Source: Congeria kusceri
Taxonomy: Eukaryota > Mollusca > Bivalvia > Myida > Dreissenidae
Length of the DNA stretch: 64,000 bases
Direction: 5' to 3'
Assembly: GCA_027627225.1 (NCBI GenBank)
Contig: CM051030.1
Span: forward strand, 26,777,927 to 26,841,926
Position 1 is the stretch's first letter. Every line of letters starts with the position of its first letter. Below, piece after piece: positions 23,190-34,143 of this stretch. Both the position numbers and the translations under genes were made by a program. A model generated the notes under the pieces. That model saw only the letters and a list, made by a program, of their open reading frames with translations, had not been told where the DNA came from and ran no database searches.

Positions 23190-23740
23190 CAGTCAAGTCA
23201 ACCTTAAATTCAACAGTATGAATGATAAAACCAAAGTATGTAATTCTCTGACAAGGCTGTAACACAGATTTATCCCAGTTTATATCACAACCTAATGAAC
23301 CAAGGTATCAACCATCGTACAGGTATTATTAAGACACTCCAGTTTAATTTGGTCCATATTAATGGAGTCATCAATGTAATAAGAACATAGAATGTTTTGC
23401 ATTTAATCCATGCAAAACCTGGTTGAGAATTGTCGTAAACAAAAAATATGGTGCAATCGGTAAACCAAAAGAAGAAATATAATTTGTATAGTCTTCCGTT
23501 CCAAAATCAGTTATCAGGTATGTTGTGTCCGCTTCATTCATAGGAACCGAAAACAAAGCATCCTGGAGATCTATTTTTGAAAAATAATCATTTCTCTGTG
23601 TAAGATCTACAACAACATTAAAGGTCTCTTGCTTAAAATGATCGTATTCAAAAACTGTTTCAAGTACATAAAAATTATAACTGGTGTGTATTTTCCATTT
23701 GACTTGGGAACAATAAATAAATTTGATATACATTCTTTAG
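23190..23740 (-). pseudogene. Reverse transcriptase remnant of DIRS-like element
   Basis: The frame 23733-23371 shows EYDHFKQETFNVV, then DYFSKIDLQDALFSVPMNEA (palm strand with the first catalytic Asp) and FGLPIAPYFLFTTILNQVL (FGL.xAPxxFT motif). A frameshift just before the active site moves YIDD (23378-23367, reading YYIDDSINMDQ) to another frame. Further on, ITYFGFIIHTVEFKVDLTDK matches the region after the catalytic motif. All motifs expected of a DIRS-type RT occur in order, but at least one shift and several stops kill the gene. Confidence 0.7.
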
Positions 23741-23975
23741 TTTTATGTAAAGTTTCAACGATAGCACCTTTATTTACAGTTCACAGACATCACAATGTAC
23801 CATCTCCCATTGTTCATCTTTAACTGCCATTTCTTTCAGAATGACATTCTGATATGGTTCATGTTCAAAATCAATTTCATATCCAGCAACTGCATTTAAA
23901 ATCAATGAATTATTCGTAAATGGTTTCCACATTAGCAAATAATGTGTTTAAATAACTAACCACACTTTCTTAATT

Positions 23976-24690
23976 TTATCCTGATTGTTTGGGGCTGTAA
24001 TGGTCGCAGTCGTTGCTCTCCTTGGAGGCCTGGACCTGCATACTGTCTGTAACCCACAAGGGTACCTCGTTGTGGTTGATATCTTCCAACCTCACTGAAC
24101 GATCCCATAGGACGTCTAGGACACCTTCTTTTGCTTCGAGAACTGTAGTTGTAATTTCCACGCTGGCCTCCAACTTATTTGTAATAATCCTTTCCCAGCG
24201 AATTTTGAGAATCACATTTTTTAATTTTCTTTGAAACATCATCCCCGAACATCTTAGTTGTAATGGTCATATACATCTGACACAGACTGGCATATTTTTC
24301 TTTAAACATGTCCGAATTAGATACCTTCTTCATACATATAAATGGTATTGAAAATCTGAAGCCGAGAGTCAGATAATAAGGTGTTTGCCTCCGAAGAAGC
24401 ATGGCATTTCAATAACGCCACCAACTGAATGATTGGCGCAAAACCAGCAGAAAATAATGACTGACTATAGCCTTTAAGCCTGTGATCTCTTGTCAAATAT
24501 TTTTCATGGTTCACAAGAGGCGGTGTAGCATTGTAACAGTTTTCTGGAATTGGAAATGTATACTTATTCAAGAGCACATATGTATCACATTAAACTGTGC
24601 GAGACACATTGATAAGTTTAGCAAGAGAGCCTAAAACAGATTTTCCTTTCTCGTGTACTTTCAATTCGGGTAAAACCCAGTCTTAATCAC
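23976..24690 (-). pseudogene. Gag-like ORF1 remnant of DIRS-like element
   Basis: Overlapping minus-strand frames read LGSLAKLINVSRTV, then KYTFPIPENCYNATPPLVNH and GFAPIIQLVALLKCHASSEA, and later KKCDSQNSLGKDYYK and VLDVLWDRSVRLED. The LAKLIN...YPxPENC...P.VN block is what I associate with the conserved region of DIRS-like ORF1. Frames change at least twice. Confidence 0.5.
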
Positions 24691-25290
24691 TTATTTTGTC
24701 ATTTTGACTGTCACAAGAACCAAACAAAGGTTCAGAACAGCCCCGATTCAAATCACTTTAGTCCTCATTGTCATACATCTCTGGCATCAATTTCAACCCT
24801 CTATGGCTAAAATGGTACCTCAACTTCATTGTCGGCCTCTGGTACCGCGTGACTTACTACGTGATCGGAAACACCCAAAGGTGAAATGCCAAGTAAATTT
24901 CTCAAAGACAAAATGTCCTTCTGTGACAACTTCGTAATATCAAAATATATTATTGTTAATATCCGAAGACGTATTCTTCTTGTCCGAAGACGTATTATTT
25001 TTGTCCGAAGACCTACTTGCTTGTTTAACACTCTTTTTTATGGCAGTCACACACGATTTCAATTTAGGTTTGAAAACTTTCCACTTGCTGTTTTTCGGCG
25101 GTTGCTCCGTAACTGTGTCAGAAAAGCCGGGGAAATCCCCTTCAGATAATAAATTGTCACCAAAGGACAAGACGTCTTCGAAAATTCAAATTGACAACCC
25201 GAATATAATCTATGTCTGAACCCCCCAACGCAAAAACTTTGTATGCATGTTTCCGGTTTATAATTTCCTTTGCGACTGTGCATGTGCATG

Positions 25291-27113
25291 GGTAGGTCAG
25301 AGTGTCATTTATTTGTTCGTCGTTTAAAGTAGGGATCCCCTAACACGGCCAGAATGCTTTTCATAAGTTTGATTTACACTTCTATTAGTAATAAATAACA
25401 TAACAGCTTTTCGTGGTATTCTAAACTGAAGACTGATACTAGCCATAGGGCAAACAAAGAAGACCCTTCCAAGTTTTAATATCTCAGAAAGTTTATCTCA
25501 TGTATATTTCTTTACAGTTTATCGATGTTACCAAGTACAGTATACGTGTATATTATATGTATTATATGTATTTAAAAGCGGTCAGATTGTTAAATACTGT
25601 CATTTAGTGAGACAGTGAGTTCCATATTTAGAATGTTGTTTATACTTTTATATACAATGATCTATAGTGTCCTCCACATAATAGTCTAGAGCACCATTCA
25701 GATTTATGTTTACATATTACAAATCATCATTTTGCAGTCGTATTAATGTGTTTCAGAGTGTTGATGTTATCATTACAATTGTGCTACCGGAATATCGTAT
25801 GCTATCATTATGTGCTTTCTTACTCTTATATGTTTAGGTTGTTAATTTTATCGGGTTGTTACTGGTGATACATGCATGTTTAGAAACTACGTACAATTAA
25901 CACATTGCGTACCCGAATGCATTTTGGATTGTTTATCGCATTCCCGTTATGTACACATTTCATTTATTTCGCGGATTATTTTAATTCCGTTTGCTGGTAT
26001 TAGGTATAACTTTACCAGTCAATTGCATTGACAAATGTTGATAAATTATAAGGTGATTTTATTGTTGCAGTGTAACATCTGAATGACCATGAATGCTATA
26101 TGGAATTGTACTTGTTCACATATTGACCCGCATCCTACATGAAATATAAAGATGACAAACGTTGGAAAATTGTCAATATGCCCTAACTATTATTTTGTGA
26201 TTATTGGGTTGTCCAGTTTCCATAAATGAATATATCTTCCTAGTGGTGTTTTGTGACAACGACTTAGTCAGAATACCAGTTAAAATGCTTTTGAAACAAA
26301 CATTAAAGGAAACTATAGTAGAAGTGTTAAGTGACCCGGAACACACGTAACTGATTCGGAACCCCCGCAATCAGCGCATAAGGTTCAAAAAAATAGTTAA
26401 TAACAATGCTTAATGCTGCAAAATGTTTCAAACATGCATATTGAAGCTGCGATATCTGTCTTCCAAAGTATACTTAGGTTTAGGTGATTGCAAATACATT
26501 CAAAATGAAGAGAGCTGTTTTGTTTTAAGCGACCCGGAACTACCTAATTGATAGTAGCTATCTTTTCTTCACACTTTGTATCGTTCAATAACTAACTTGA
26601 ACATTCAAACGCTGTATTTTGTAATAAACATAAATGATTTCTATTTATTTACAAGTATCAAATAAGTTTTCAGTCATATAAATAAGTTTCTATTGAAATA
26701 CCAAGTACAGTGTGATTATTTTATTAAATGTACATATTTTCGGACGTTACATTTCCGACCCATGTTTACATATATCGAATACAACCCAATGCATTTGATT
26801 ATATTCGTGCTAGCTATAGTCAAAACTGTTAGATTCAAATGCTAGTGCTTATATTTGGGGTTTATTCTTAAAAATATTTAAAAAACATACATTTGAAGTT
26901 TCTTATATATCATGAAACTAAGGTATATGTAATTGATTAGTACATTACACATTAAACAAGGTAAATGTAAAATGTAAAATATATGTTCATGAAAAATAAG
27001 CAACAAATATTCAAAAATATCATAATTTATAAATAAAGAAATTATATAACTTATGTGTGAGGGTGTTTTTTTTTTCACAAATATATATTGATATATCATC
27101 TTGCAAAAATTAA
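25291..27113. other. AT-rich non-coding DNA
   Basis: No recognisable coding segment. Frames such as 26173-26370 and 26878-27099 (minus) are short and AT-driven. Confidence 0.45.
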
Positions 27114-27168
27114 GAGCCCGTTTTAGGAATTAGCACCCTGCCCTTTTTATATTCTGGCTGAAGCACTG
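27114..27168 (-). repeat. Dispersed repeat, inverted copy of 10133-10187
   Basis: The reverse complement begins CAGTGCTTCAGCCAG and matches 10133-10187 over the same 55 bp at about 80%. Flanking octamers do not match those at the other copy, so these are two insertions or fragments rather than the ends of one element. Confidence 0.6.
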
Positions 27169-27253
27169 TAAAAGTAATACTTTATAAAACATATTTTGGG
27201 ACACGCCTTGATTTGGTATACACATAATTTGGATGCAACATCAGCGTAATGGG

Positions 27254-27325
27254 CTTACCTTATTGTTCATGCATTGCTGTCCTTGTATTTCAGTGCAAGT
27301 CAGTGCTGTGACACTATTGGTGTTT
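27254..27325 (+). repeat. Partial duplication of the intron/exon junction of the first Ig exon
   Basis: CTTACCTTATTGTTCATGCA through GTATTTCAG|TGCAAGTCAG to GTGACACTATT matches 27399-27465, 145 bp downstream, with few changes. It keeps the acceptor AG and about 28 nt of the exon start, then diverges. It resembles a truncated duplicate Ig exon that still carries a usable acceptor. Confidence 0.65.
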
Positions 27326-27437
27326 GCTACATGCATATTGTGTATGCTATATATATTAAGTTGACACTAAATTAAAACGTTATTGTATCCATAAAGTCTT
27401 ACCTCATTGTTCATGCACTGCAGTCTCTGCGTTGCAG

Positions 27438-27755
27438 TGCCGGTCAGTTCGGTGACACTATCACCAGACTTGGATACTATCTCGGTGATAGCGGGCAGGA
27501 GCAGACAATTCCAATGTCAGACATCTGCAGGCGCACCTGCACCCCGTGTCATGTGGTTCAAGTTCAGCGACAGCACTGAAACAACTCCCATAAATATTAC
27601 ATCACTGTCAAACAGTTCTCCAAGTGAGACAGGTACAACCAGTGTACTGACATTGGTGCCAACAAGAGATGACAACGACCTAAGAATTAAATGTACAGCA
27701 GAGAATGTGGGTTCTATTATAGAATCCGCTAAGAAGCCTATGTTGTACGTGTTAT
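27438..27755 (+). CDS. Immunoglobulin-domain exon (C2-type), IgSF membrane receptor
   Basis: The acceptor GTTGCAG and donor T|GTAAGT bound a 318-nt open exon of phase 1-1, exactly 106 codons. The domain begins VPVSSVTLSP, has the first Ig cysteine in RQFQCQTSAG, the core Trp in PRVMWFKF, and a second cysteine in LRIKCTAENVG after TSVLTLVPTRDDND. This is the C2/CD80-like pattern of cell-adhesion receptors such as the nephrin/Kirrel group. It should lie outside the cell and bind a partner protein; the ligand cannot be told. The continuing frame to 27904 is intron read-through. No signal-peptide exon was found upstream. Confidence 0.8.
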
Positions 27756-27769
27756 GTAAGTTACACAGT

Positions 27770-28900
27770 TTTGGAATAATTATGATGAGGCAAATCTCAT
27801 TAAAGACGTTCGCAACAATTTCGTCCAATTGTTTTCTAACGACAGATTTCTTAAAAATTTGCACAAACGTGTGTCAATGTATCCTAAAACTAAAACAGTC
27901 TTAAAAAATAGGGGTCACCGGCCTTGTTCCGGAAATATTGGGGTTTAAATACGCTACCTGTCGTTGCCCTGTTATCAGTTTGTGTGACTAGCAATGTTTA
28001 ATTATATAAAGCGTTCATTTTCAAACAAGGACTGATATTTTTTATCTTACGTTTGGCAATACCCAAGTGCAGTTTAATGACAAAACGCCCTTTATCTATA
28101 GTTCCCATTTAAAAAATGACTTTTAATGGACACTTAATGAGGTTAATTATGCATTGAATATGCCTTTGAAAACATCAATTAATAATCAAATATTCGAATA
28201 TCTTTTGTTCCAAACGACAGGTTTTGTTAAAAAAGTCCATATACATGTGTCAGTGTATACTGGAACTGAAACAGTGTTAAAAAATAGGGGTCACCGGCCT
28301 TTCTCCGGAAATATTAGGTATACGGTACCTGTCGAAGCAACTTTTTCAGTTTGGATTTTGTTATCAATGTTTTAAGTATATGTAGGAGAGCTTTTTTCAA
28401 ACAAGGTTATGGTTCTTTCAACTGATATGTTTTCACATGTCTTATTTGGGAATATAAAAGTGTATTTTGATAATAAAACGATTTACTTATATTTACTGTT
28501 AAGGTAATGAATTTGGCTGGACATTTAACTAGGTAGTATGGGTATTAATAATACCTTTTGAGACATAATTTATTATGCATCAATATATTTTGTTCCAAAC
28601 GACATATTTTCTTAAATTTTCGCACATGCATGCACCAATGTATACTTACATCAAAACATTTATAAAAAGAATGGGTCACCAAATTTGTTTGGGAAATATT
28701 GGACTCTAAATAGGCTACCTGTTTAGCCTTTTTCGTGTTGACGTAAACAACGTATCAATTGCCAAAATGGAATGAAGATATTTAATGGATCTTTCTTTTT
28801 AACTAATTTATTTTGGCAATACATTGTATACATATGGTTTTGATATTTATAATGATTTATGAACTTTTAACCATTGACTGGAACTTAATGACTTAAACAG
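27770..28900. repeat. Three tandem units of about 380 bp in an Ig-gene intron
   Basis: The marker AAAAAATAGGGGTCACCGGCC occurs near 27902 and 28279, with a diverged version (GGGTCACCAAATTTG...GGAAATATTGG) near 28672. Sequences around each marker (TTGTTCCAAACGACA, TGTGTCAATGTATAC, ACAAGG...TTTGGCAATA) repeat in the same order, giving a period of 376-385 bp. The unit may be an amplified intron segment. Confidence 0.7.
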
Positions 28901-29432
28901 ATATATATTTATTGATTGAAATTAGTATATTGTAATATATAAACAATAATGAACTAAAGAAGCAAAATAAGAAATTAACCCAATTATTTTATTTTTGTTG
29001 CGAACGTCCTTAATATAGTTCTTTTGTTAGAATTGGTTTTGTAAAAAGTAATGTTTATGGGTAATTTAGATTGACACAGCTGATAAAATAATTTGATTTG
29101 TTAAGTTAGAATTTACAACCTCAACCTTGATATTTATTATTTAGATTAATCAATATTATGTTAACATGTGTAATGAACATGTGTGATATCCATAACAATC
29201 AGTAGATGTGTCCAGTAATGACAATACTGTGTAAATTAATTAAGTGTTTTAACCGAATACAGTGTATATTAACTATGATATTACATGTTGATGTGTTTAC
29301 CTAGAATACGAATCGAAGTGGAAAATCAAGGTGAATGAACATTCATTATTTATCATTAAAAGAAATAAGGATAGTTCACAATGTTAAAATCTGGAATATT
29401 CCATGATTACCAAATGTATTAAACTATTGTAG
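28901..29432. other. Intron DNA of the Ig gene
   Basis: AT-rich, no gene or clear repeat. Ends in the acceptor CTATTGTAG for the next Ig exon. Confidence 0.5.
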
Positions 29433-29726
29433 ACGGACCTACCAAACCAGTATGCACGTAAATAGGCCAAATAGCGACCGGTACTATCAGTATCATTCAA
29501 GGTAAAACATTCAACATATCGTGTACAAGTACCAGCAGACCATCCCCTGAAAGGTACACGTGGACGTATTCCGGGGGTCCATACACTGGTCAGCAACTGA
29601 CGATACCCAACATTACGGTTTCCCTTAACGGGACATACACCTTTGAAGCCAGGAACACCATGAGCCCTACCGGGCACTCATCCGTAACAGAATCTAACTC
29701 GACAACTATAGATGTAGATGTGCTAT
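29433..29726 (+). pseudogene. Decayed immunoglobulin-domain exon
   Basis: The acceptor TATTGTAG and donor T|GTAAGT delimit 294 nt, again phase 1-1. The reading frame gives GPTKPVCT, then TAA, then IGQIATGTISIIQGKTFNIS with the first Ig cysteine, YTWTYSGG with the core Trp, and LNGTYTFEARN. In the last motif Phe stands where the second Ig cysteine is expected (GTYxCEA). One stop and a lost cysteine show the exon is no longer functional, although both splice signals survive. Joining it into mRNA would truncate the protein; skipping it keeps the frame. Confidence 0.7.
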
Positions 29727-29930
29727 GTAAGTAACATCTATGTTTCTTTGAAAATGCAGGAAACAGGTTGTGCTAAATACTGTTTTTATAAACTGTCCCA
29801 GCTACGATTTAAATAATTTGTACAAAATTTTAATTTGTTTTGTATAAGTATGTAGGTTGATGTATAAATAGTTTTTAGATTTGCATAGGTATATTAAAAC
29901 AAAATAATCAATACCGTATTTTTCGGTGTA

Positions 29931-30010
29931 TAAGACGCAACTTTTTTGTCAATATGTTTGTGCATGCGACTTATACAACGATGCAACTTATACGTGTACA
30001 AAATCCGAAA
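29931..30010. repeat. TATAAGACGC-type short repeat
   Basis: ACCGTATTTTTCGGTGTATAAGACGC is followed by GCGACTTATACAACG and GCAACTTATACG, i.e. direct and inverted copies of a TATAAG(A/T)CGC core. Short repeats built on this core are widespread in animal genomes. Named family not determined. Confidence 0.45.
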
Positions 30011-30081
30011 TGTTTCCTCCCCCCATCCACTTGTTTTCATCAAAGTTTCTGCATTTGTCTTCATATTAATGTGTCAAAGTA

Positions 30082-30090
30082 GTTTTAATC
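30082..30090. repeat. 9-bp target-site duplication, left copy (foldback element)
   Basis: GTTTTAATC immediately outside the left inverted repeat, exactly repeated at 33529-33537. Confidence 0.85.
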
Positions 30091-31297
30091 GGGTATGACT
30101 AAATAGCGGAAAGGGCCCCTTTCCGCTGAAAGGGCTGTCAGTGTTCGGAAAGGGCTTCGTATGTTTTATTGTTAACATTTTTTAAACAATTACCAATATT
30201 ATATAACATAGTAAAAATGTGTGCATACTTAATTTTTCATCCAATTCCATCAAGTAATAATGACTTTATGAAGGATTAAACAGGTCCAACAATAGAAAGT
30301 CATAGAAAGGGCCAAACACTACGGAAAGTGCTAGTCGGTAATTTTCGTAGGTAATGGAAAGGTCCCCTTTCCGCGGAAAGGGCGTTCAGTGTTCGGAAAG
30401 GGCCTGATATATTTTTAACATTATTTGATGTAACTAATAAATAACACAGTTTTTAAATATAAAGTAATTAAAAGTTTCATTCAATTGCATAAAGAAATAA
30501 TGATTTTAAAGGTCCAATATTAGAAAGTTACGGAAACTACCGTACACTTCGGAATGGGCTTAAAGAAAACGGAAAGGGCATACTTCGGAAAGAGCTTCAC
30601 GTGTTTTAATACAACACGTATTATATAAGATAACTAGGTCTCTTAAAAATATTTATTTCGTTCAATAAAATCCAGAAATAATGACTTAGTAAATGTTTTA
30701 ACAAGACCAATGATTGAACCTTAAGGAAATGATCGTAAACTACAGAAAGGGCTACTCGGTAAACAGAAAAGGCATATTAGAACAGTTAAAACGATTTAAA
30801 ACCTACGGAAATGTTCGTATTTTAAAATTCACACGCGAGTTTAGTGAAATACATAATTCATTGCTTAAATAGTTGGCTGATACCTGTACTTCAAATCAAA
30901 ATGAACAAACATGTTCCTATATATGTATTGCAAAAAAACAACTCAAAATACAAGGTAACATAATAAAAACACACATTGATCATCTTTGTAATGTCTGATT
31001 CCTTCAGTAAAACAAATAAAATAAACATGTTTTTACAGAAATAGAACACGGTTTCACAATTCCATTGAAGTGCAATTCACCTTAAATTGGTAAATAAGCC
31101 TTTTAATACTTAATGAGTACTTGTCATTTATAAAGTGAACAATGACGCAAATTTGTCGTCCATAGTCTAAATTGTTATTGAAACATCAACTTTCTTTCTG
31201 CATTAGGTGTTGGAGATCTCTCCGCCCGCTTTCTTTTGCGTTGGCAAGGTTTCCTCCCGGCTGAACTGTCCTTAACCCATCACTTGATACAACAACC

Positions 31298-31594
31298 TTA
31301 ACACTGTTTTTTTCCAAGATCACACATAAATTTCATTTTCCGCTTCTGACGAGCTTCTTCTGACATTTTGGCCCAAAAGCTGATGTCTGCCTAGTGTTGT
31401 ATATACTTTTCTGCTAACCGGTAGTTTCCCGTGTCCCGTATCGCTCTGCACCTTTCTTCCTGTTCACTTTTAATGAAGTTGAGCAATTTGTTGATAATTC
31501 GTGGCATGTCTTGTTGTTTCCACTTTGTTTCGGAAATTTTCCCTTGTGTAGTCGGTTTTATCACATGTTCTGTTAGTAAAGGTACAAGTTTTTT
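31298..31594 (-). pseudogene. Protein-coding remnant inside the foldback element
   Basis: A minus-strand frame runs 99 codons with a single internal TAG (31391-31393). It reads PLLTEHVIKPTTQGKIS, PRIINKLLNFIKSEQEERC, AIRDTGNYRLAEKYIQH, then after the stop SFWAKMSEEARQKRKMKFMC. Amphipathic, charge-rich composition unlike the AT-rich surroundings indicates a former coding exon. It may be cargo captured by the element or part of its own lost gene. I do not recognise the family. Confidence 0.4.
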
Positions 31595-31989
31595 TTATTT
31601 AGTCTAGAAATTTTCGGTCATTGGAATGATGTTTTTTTTTTTTCAGTATTTTAAAAATATAGTTTCATTAGACAATAACAGCATAGTAAAACGTGTATAT
31701 GTAGTATAACAATCAGAATTTACAAAAGAATAAAAACTGGGCTTTTCAATTTTGATTGATTTGGAAAACAGCAAATATTGACATTTTACACGATAAAGAA
31801 ACCGATACTAGACACATATAGCCAAAGTTGGTACTCTGATATCAACAACAAAAATATGATATTATTCACTATTTACATAAACAATGAACATGGAGAAATA
31901 ATTTTTCTTTTTCCGAGAACCTAAATAAATATCGTAATTTAACATGTAAAAAGGAGTTAAATATTTAAAGATAAATGTCATACTATAGT

Positions 31990-32208
31990 CTATTCAGAAA
32001 GACAGTGGTAATTTTCACAAGTGCCATGCTGTCTATGAATAGATGTACTTCTTACATTACTTTTAAGTGCCATAAACCGAGAAACTAGGACACGAATTGT
32101 ATTTAAGGCTAATACAGTTTTGTTTAAGGGATTGACTGAGGAACCAATTATACGAGACAATACAAGACTGTGCGATAAAATATGTTCTTTGTTTCTTCCT
32201 ATCGGCAA
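31990..32208 (-). pseudogene. Unidentified small ORF inside the foldback element
   Basis: A 72-codon minus-strand frame from a TTG codon, reading GRNKEHILSHSLVLSRIIGS, VLALNTIRVLVSRFMALKS and HRQHGTCENYHCLSE. The absence of stops in AT-rich DNA is only weak support. No motif recognised; it could be an exon of the same former gene as 31298-31594. Confidence 0.2.
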
Positions 32209-33528
32209 CTTGTGTTGAAGACAATTAAAAGTTTTGATGTGAATATTTATTCATTAAAATAAACATATTTTAACACTATTTACATTTAACTTATGTATTT
32301 TAAAAATGTAATATCCCACTTATAAAATTCTTTACTAAGAATGTATATGATTTTAATATGTAAAATACTAAAGCTGTGCTGATTGTTGGTCCATGATCCT
32401 GAAAAAATATTGTATATATAACATGTGCTCATATGTTACAAAATGTATATATATATTAAATAAACAAAGAATCCTTACCTCGCCAAAGATGCAGTAGTCA
32501 TTGCAAATTTCGGAGCAAACTGAACACGTATATTCCATTTACCTACATGTACACTTTACAAACACACTCATACACACACGTGCACAATACTATTAATTCC
32601 AAGGAAAATGTAAGATAAGTTCAAAATAAAACAGAAAAATGTACGAGCAAAACAAGTACAAACTATGTTATAAATGGCTTTGATATGCACTTTTTAACTT
32701 TCAAAGTACGTATTAGACATTATTAAAATTCTCCGACATTATATAGCAGGAGACGAAATTCGGTTACTCATTAATTCCTTTTGATACCTTTCAACCCATT
32801 TTATATGAAAACTTAAAATGTGTCTAAAATTTAACTAATTATTCACAGTGTGACAATCTAATCACCAAACATTACTTTAACAAGGGATTTAATTACTTTA
32901 ATAAGGGACCGTCACAGTTTGTTGCAGCTTCATTTTTGCATGAAAGTCAGCATTCTTAAAAAAAAAAAAAAACACATAAATAATTGTATTCATGTGGTCC
33001 AGAATTAATTTATTCATTTATTACAACTACAAGGATGGTAATGTCATTGTTTACGTGTAAAAAAACAACAGGGAATTACCTTGATTCATTATTATTTGTT
33101 GTTTAATTTATTGTACAAAAGACATCCTTTCCGTTTCTTCCGAATATTACGGAATATTGGGTACATTTTAAAATTAAATGCTAACAAATGTTAACAATAT
33201 ATCATATAAGGCCCTTTCCGTACACTGAATACCCTTTCCGCGGAAAGGGGCCCTTTCCGTTTCTTTCTAAAAATACTGACTAGCCCTTTTCGTAGTGTTC
33301 GGCCGTTTCCGTGACTTTCTATCTTTGGACCTGTAAAATCCTTCATAGAGTCATTTTTAATTGATGGAATTGGATGAAAATCGACGTATGCACATATTTT
33401 TACTACTTAACTAATATAATACCGGTAAAAGGTTTTAAAAATGTTAACAATAAAACATACGATGCCCTTTCCGAACACTGGAAGCCATTTCCGCGGAAAG
33501 GGGCCCTTTCCGCTATTCAGTCATACCG

Positions 33529-33537
33529 GTTTTAATC
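33529..33537. repeat. 9-bp target-site duplication, right copy (foldback element)
   Basis: GTTTTAATC identical to 30082-30090, directly after the right inverted repeat. Confidence 0.85.
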
Positions 33538-34143
33538 CAAGCATTAAACCATTATCACATCCTGTATCATTTTTTTGCCTATAATTAAGACACTCTGTGT
33601 ATTTCTTGATACTCCTGACATTTCTCTGAAATTGTTAATTTCATAACGCTCCATTGACCTGGCTAACGTCATTTAGATAGACTAGTATTGATTAAGTGTA
33701 TCTGACTAACACTGACTATGTTAAAAAGATCAAAGAAAATAGCTGGGGAAAATTTTGACGTTGCCAAGGGAGTTGCTAAGGGAGTTGCGCGAGGTACTGA
33801 ATGAATTTGTATTGCGTAGATAAATAATTGACATGCCCTGTTAATGTACTGTTAAATACATTTCGAAATAAAATTGATCATGTTTATGTTTTAAATAAAC
33901 AAAATGAAGATCATCTGCAACTTGAATTAGCAAAATACAATAAAACTTGAAATATATTGTGAATAATAAGTTTATTTGGTTGAGTAATATTTTGTTGACA
34001 ATTATTTGGGTTGCAAGACTATGACTTCACCACATCTGTGAAGTAGACTGTAAACAGATATCATGTAATTCTCGTGGAGGTTGTTGCGCAATGTGTAAGG
34101 TATGAATAACAAGGACTATTGTGTGTGTGTGCTTTGTCTATAG
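33538..34143. other. Intron DNA between two insertions
   Basis: Contains a small in-frame repeat (GTTGCCAAGGGAGTTGCTAA.. near 33760) with no further support as coding, and a (GT)n patch just before the LINE. Otherwise featureless. Confidence 0.4.

Larger units (their letters stand above)
22640..25290 (-). mobile_element. Decayed DIRS-like (tyrosine-recombinase class) retrotransposon
   Basis: Read right to left, the region gives a gag-like part (about 24690-23976), a reverse transcriptase (23740-23190) and an RNase H part (about 22850-22640), all interrupted by stops and frameshifts. The order and motifs match DIRS-like elements that are frequent in bivalves. No tyrosine recombinase ORF and no terminal repeats were found, so this may be a truncated copy. 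A 21-bp triplication (CCGAAGAC at 24963, 24984 and 25005) lies in the upstream part. Confidence 0.6.
30091..33528. mobile_element. Foldback DNA element with long inverted repeats, Mutator-like
   Basis: 3438 bp. The left end (from 30091, GGGTATGACTAAATAGCGG) and the reverse complement of the right end (to 33528, CGGTATGACTGAATAGCGG) align over about 345 bp at roughly 80-85% by eye. Perfect 9-bp duplications flank both ends. Each arm holds two copies of the 21-bp palindrome GCGGAAAGGG-C-CCCTTTCCGC (for example 30106-30126 and 33493-33513), some degenerate, spaced about 240 bp. The left arm continues into two or three further degenerate units to about 30790. Nine-bp duplications with long inverted repeats are the signature of Mutator-like elements. 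No transposase is seen, so it would need one supplied in trans. It sits in an intron of the Ig gene. Confidence 0.8.
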
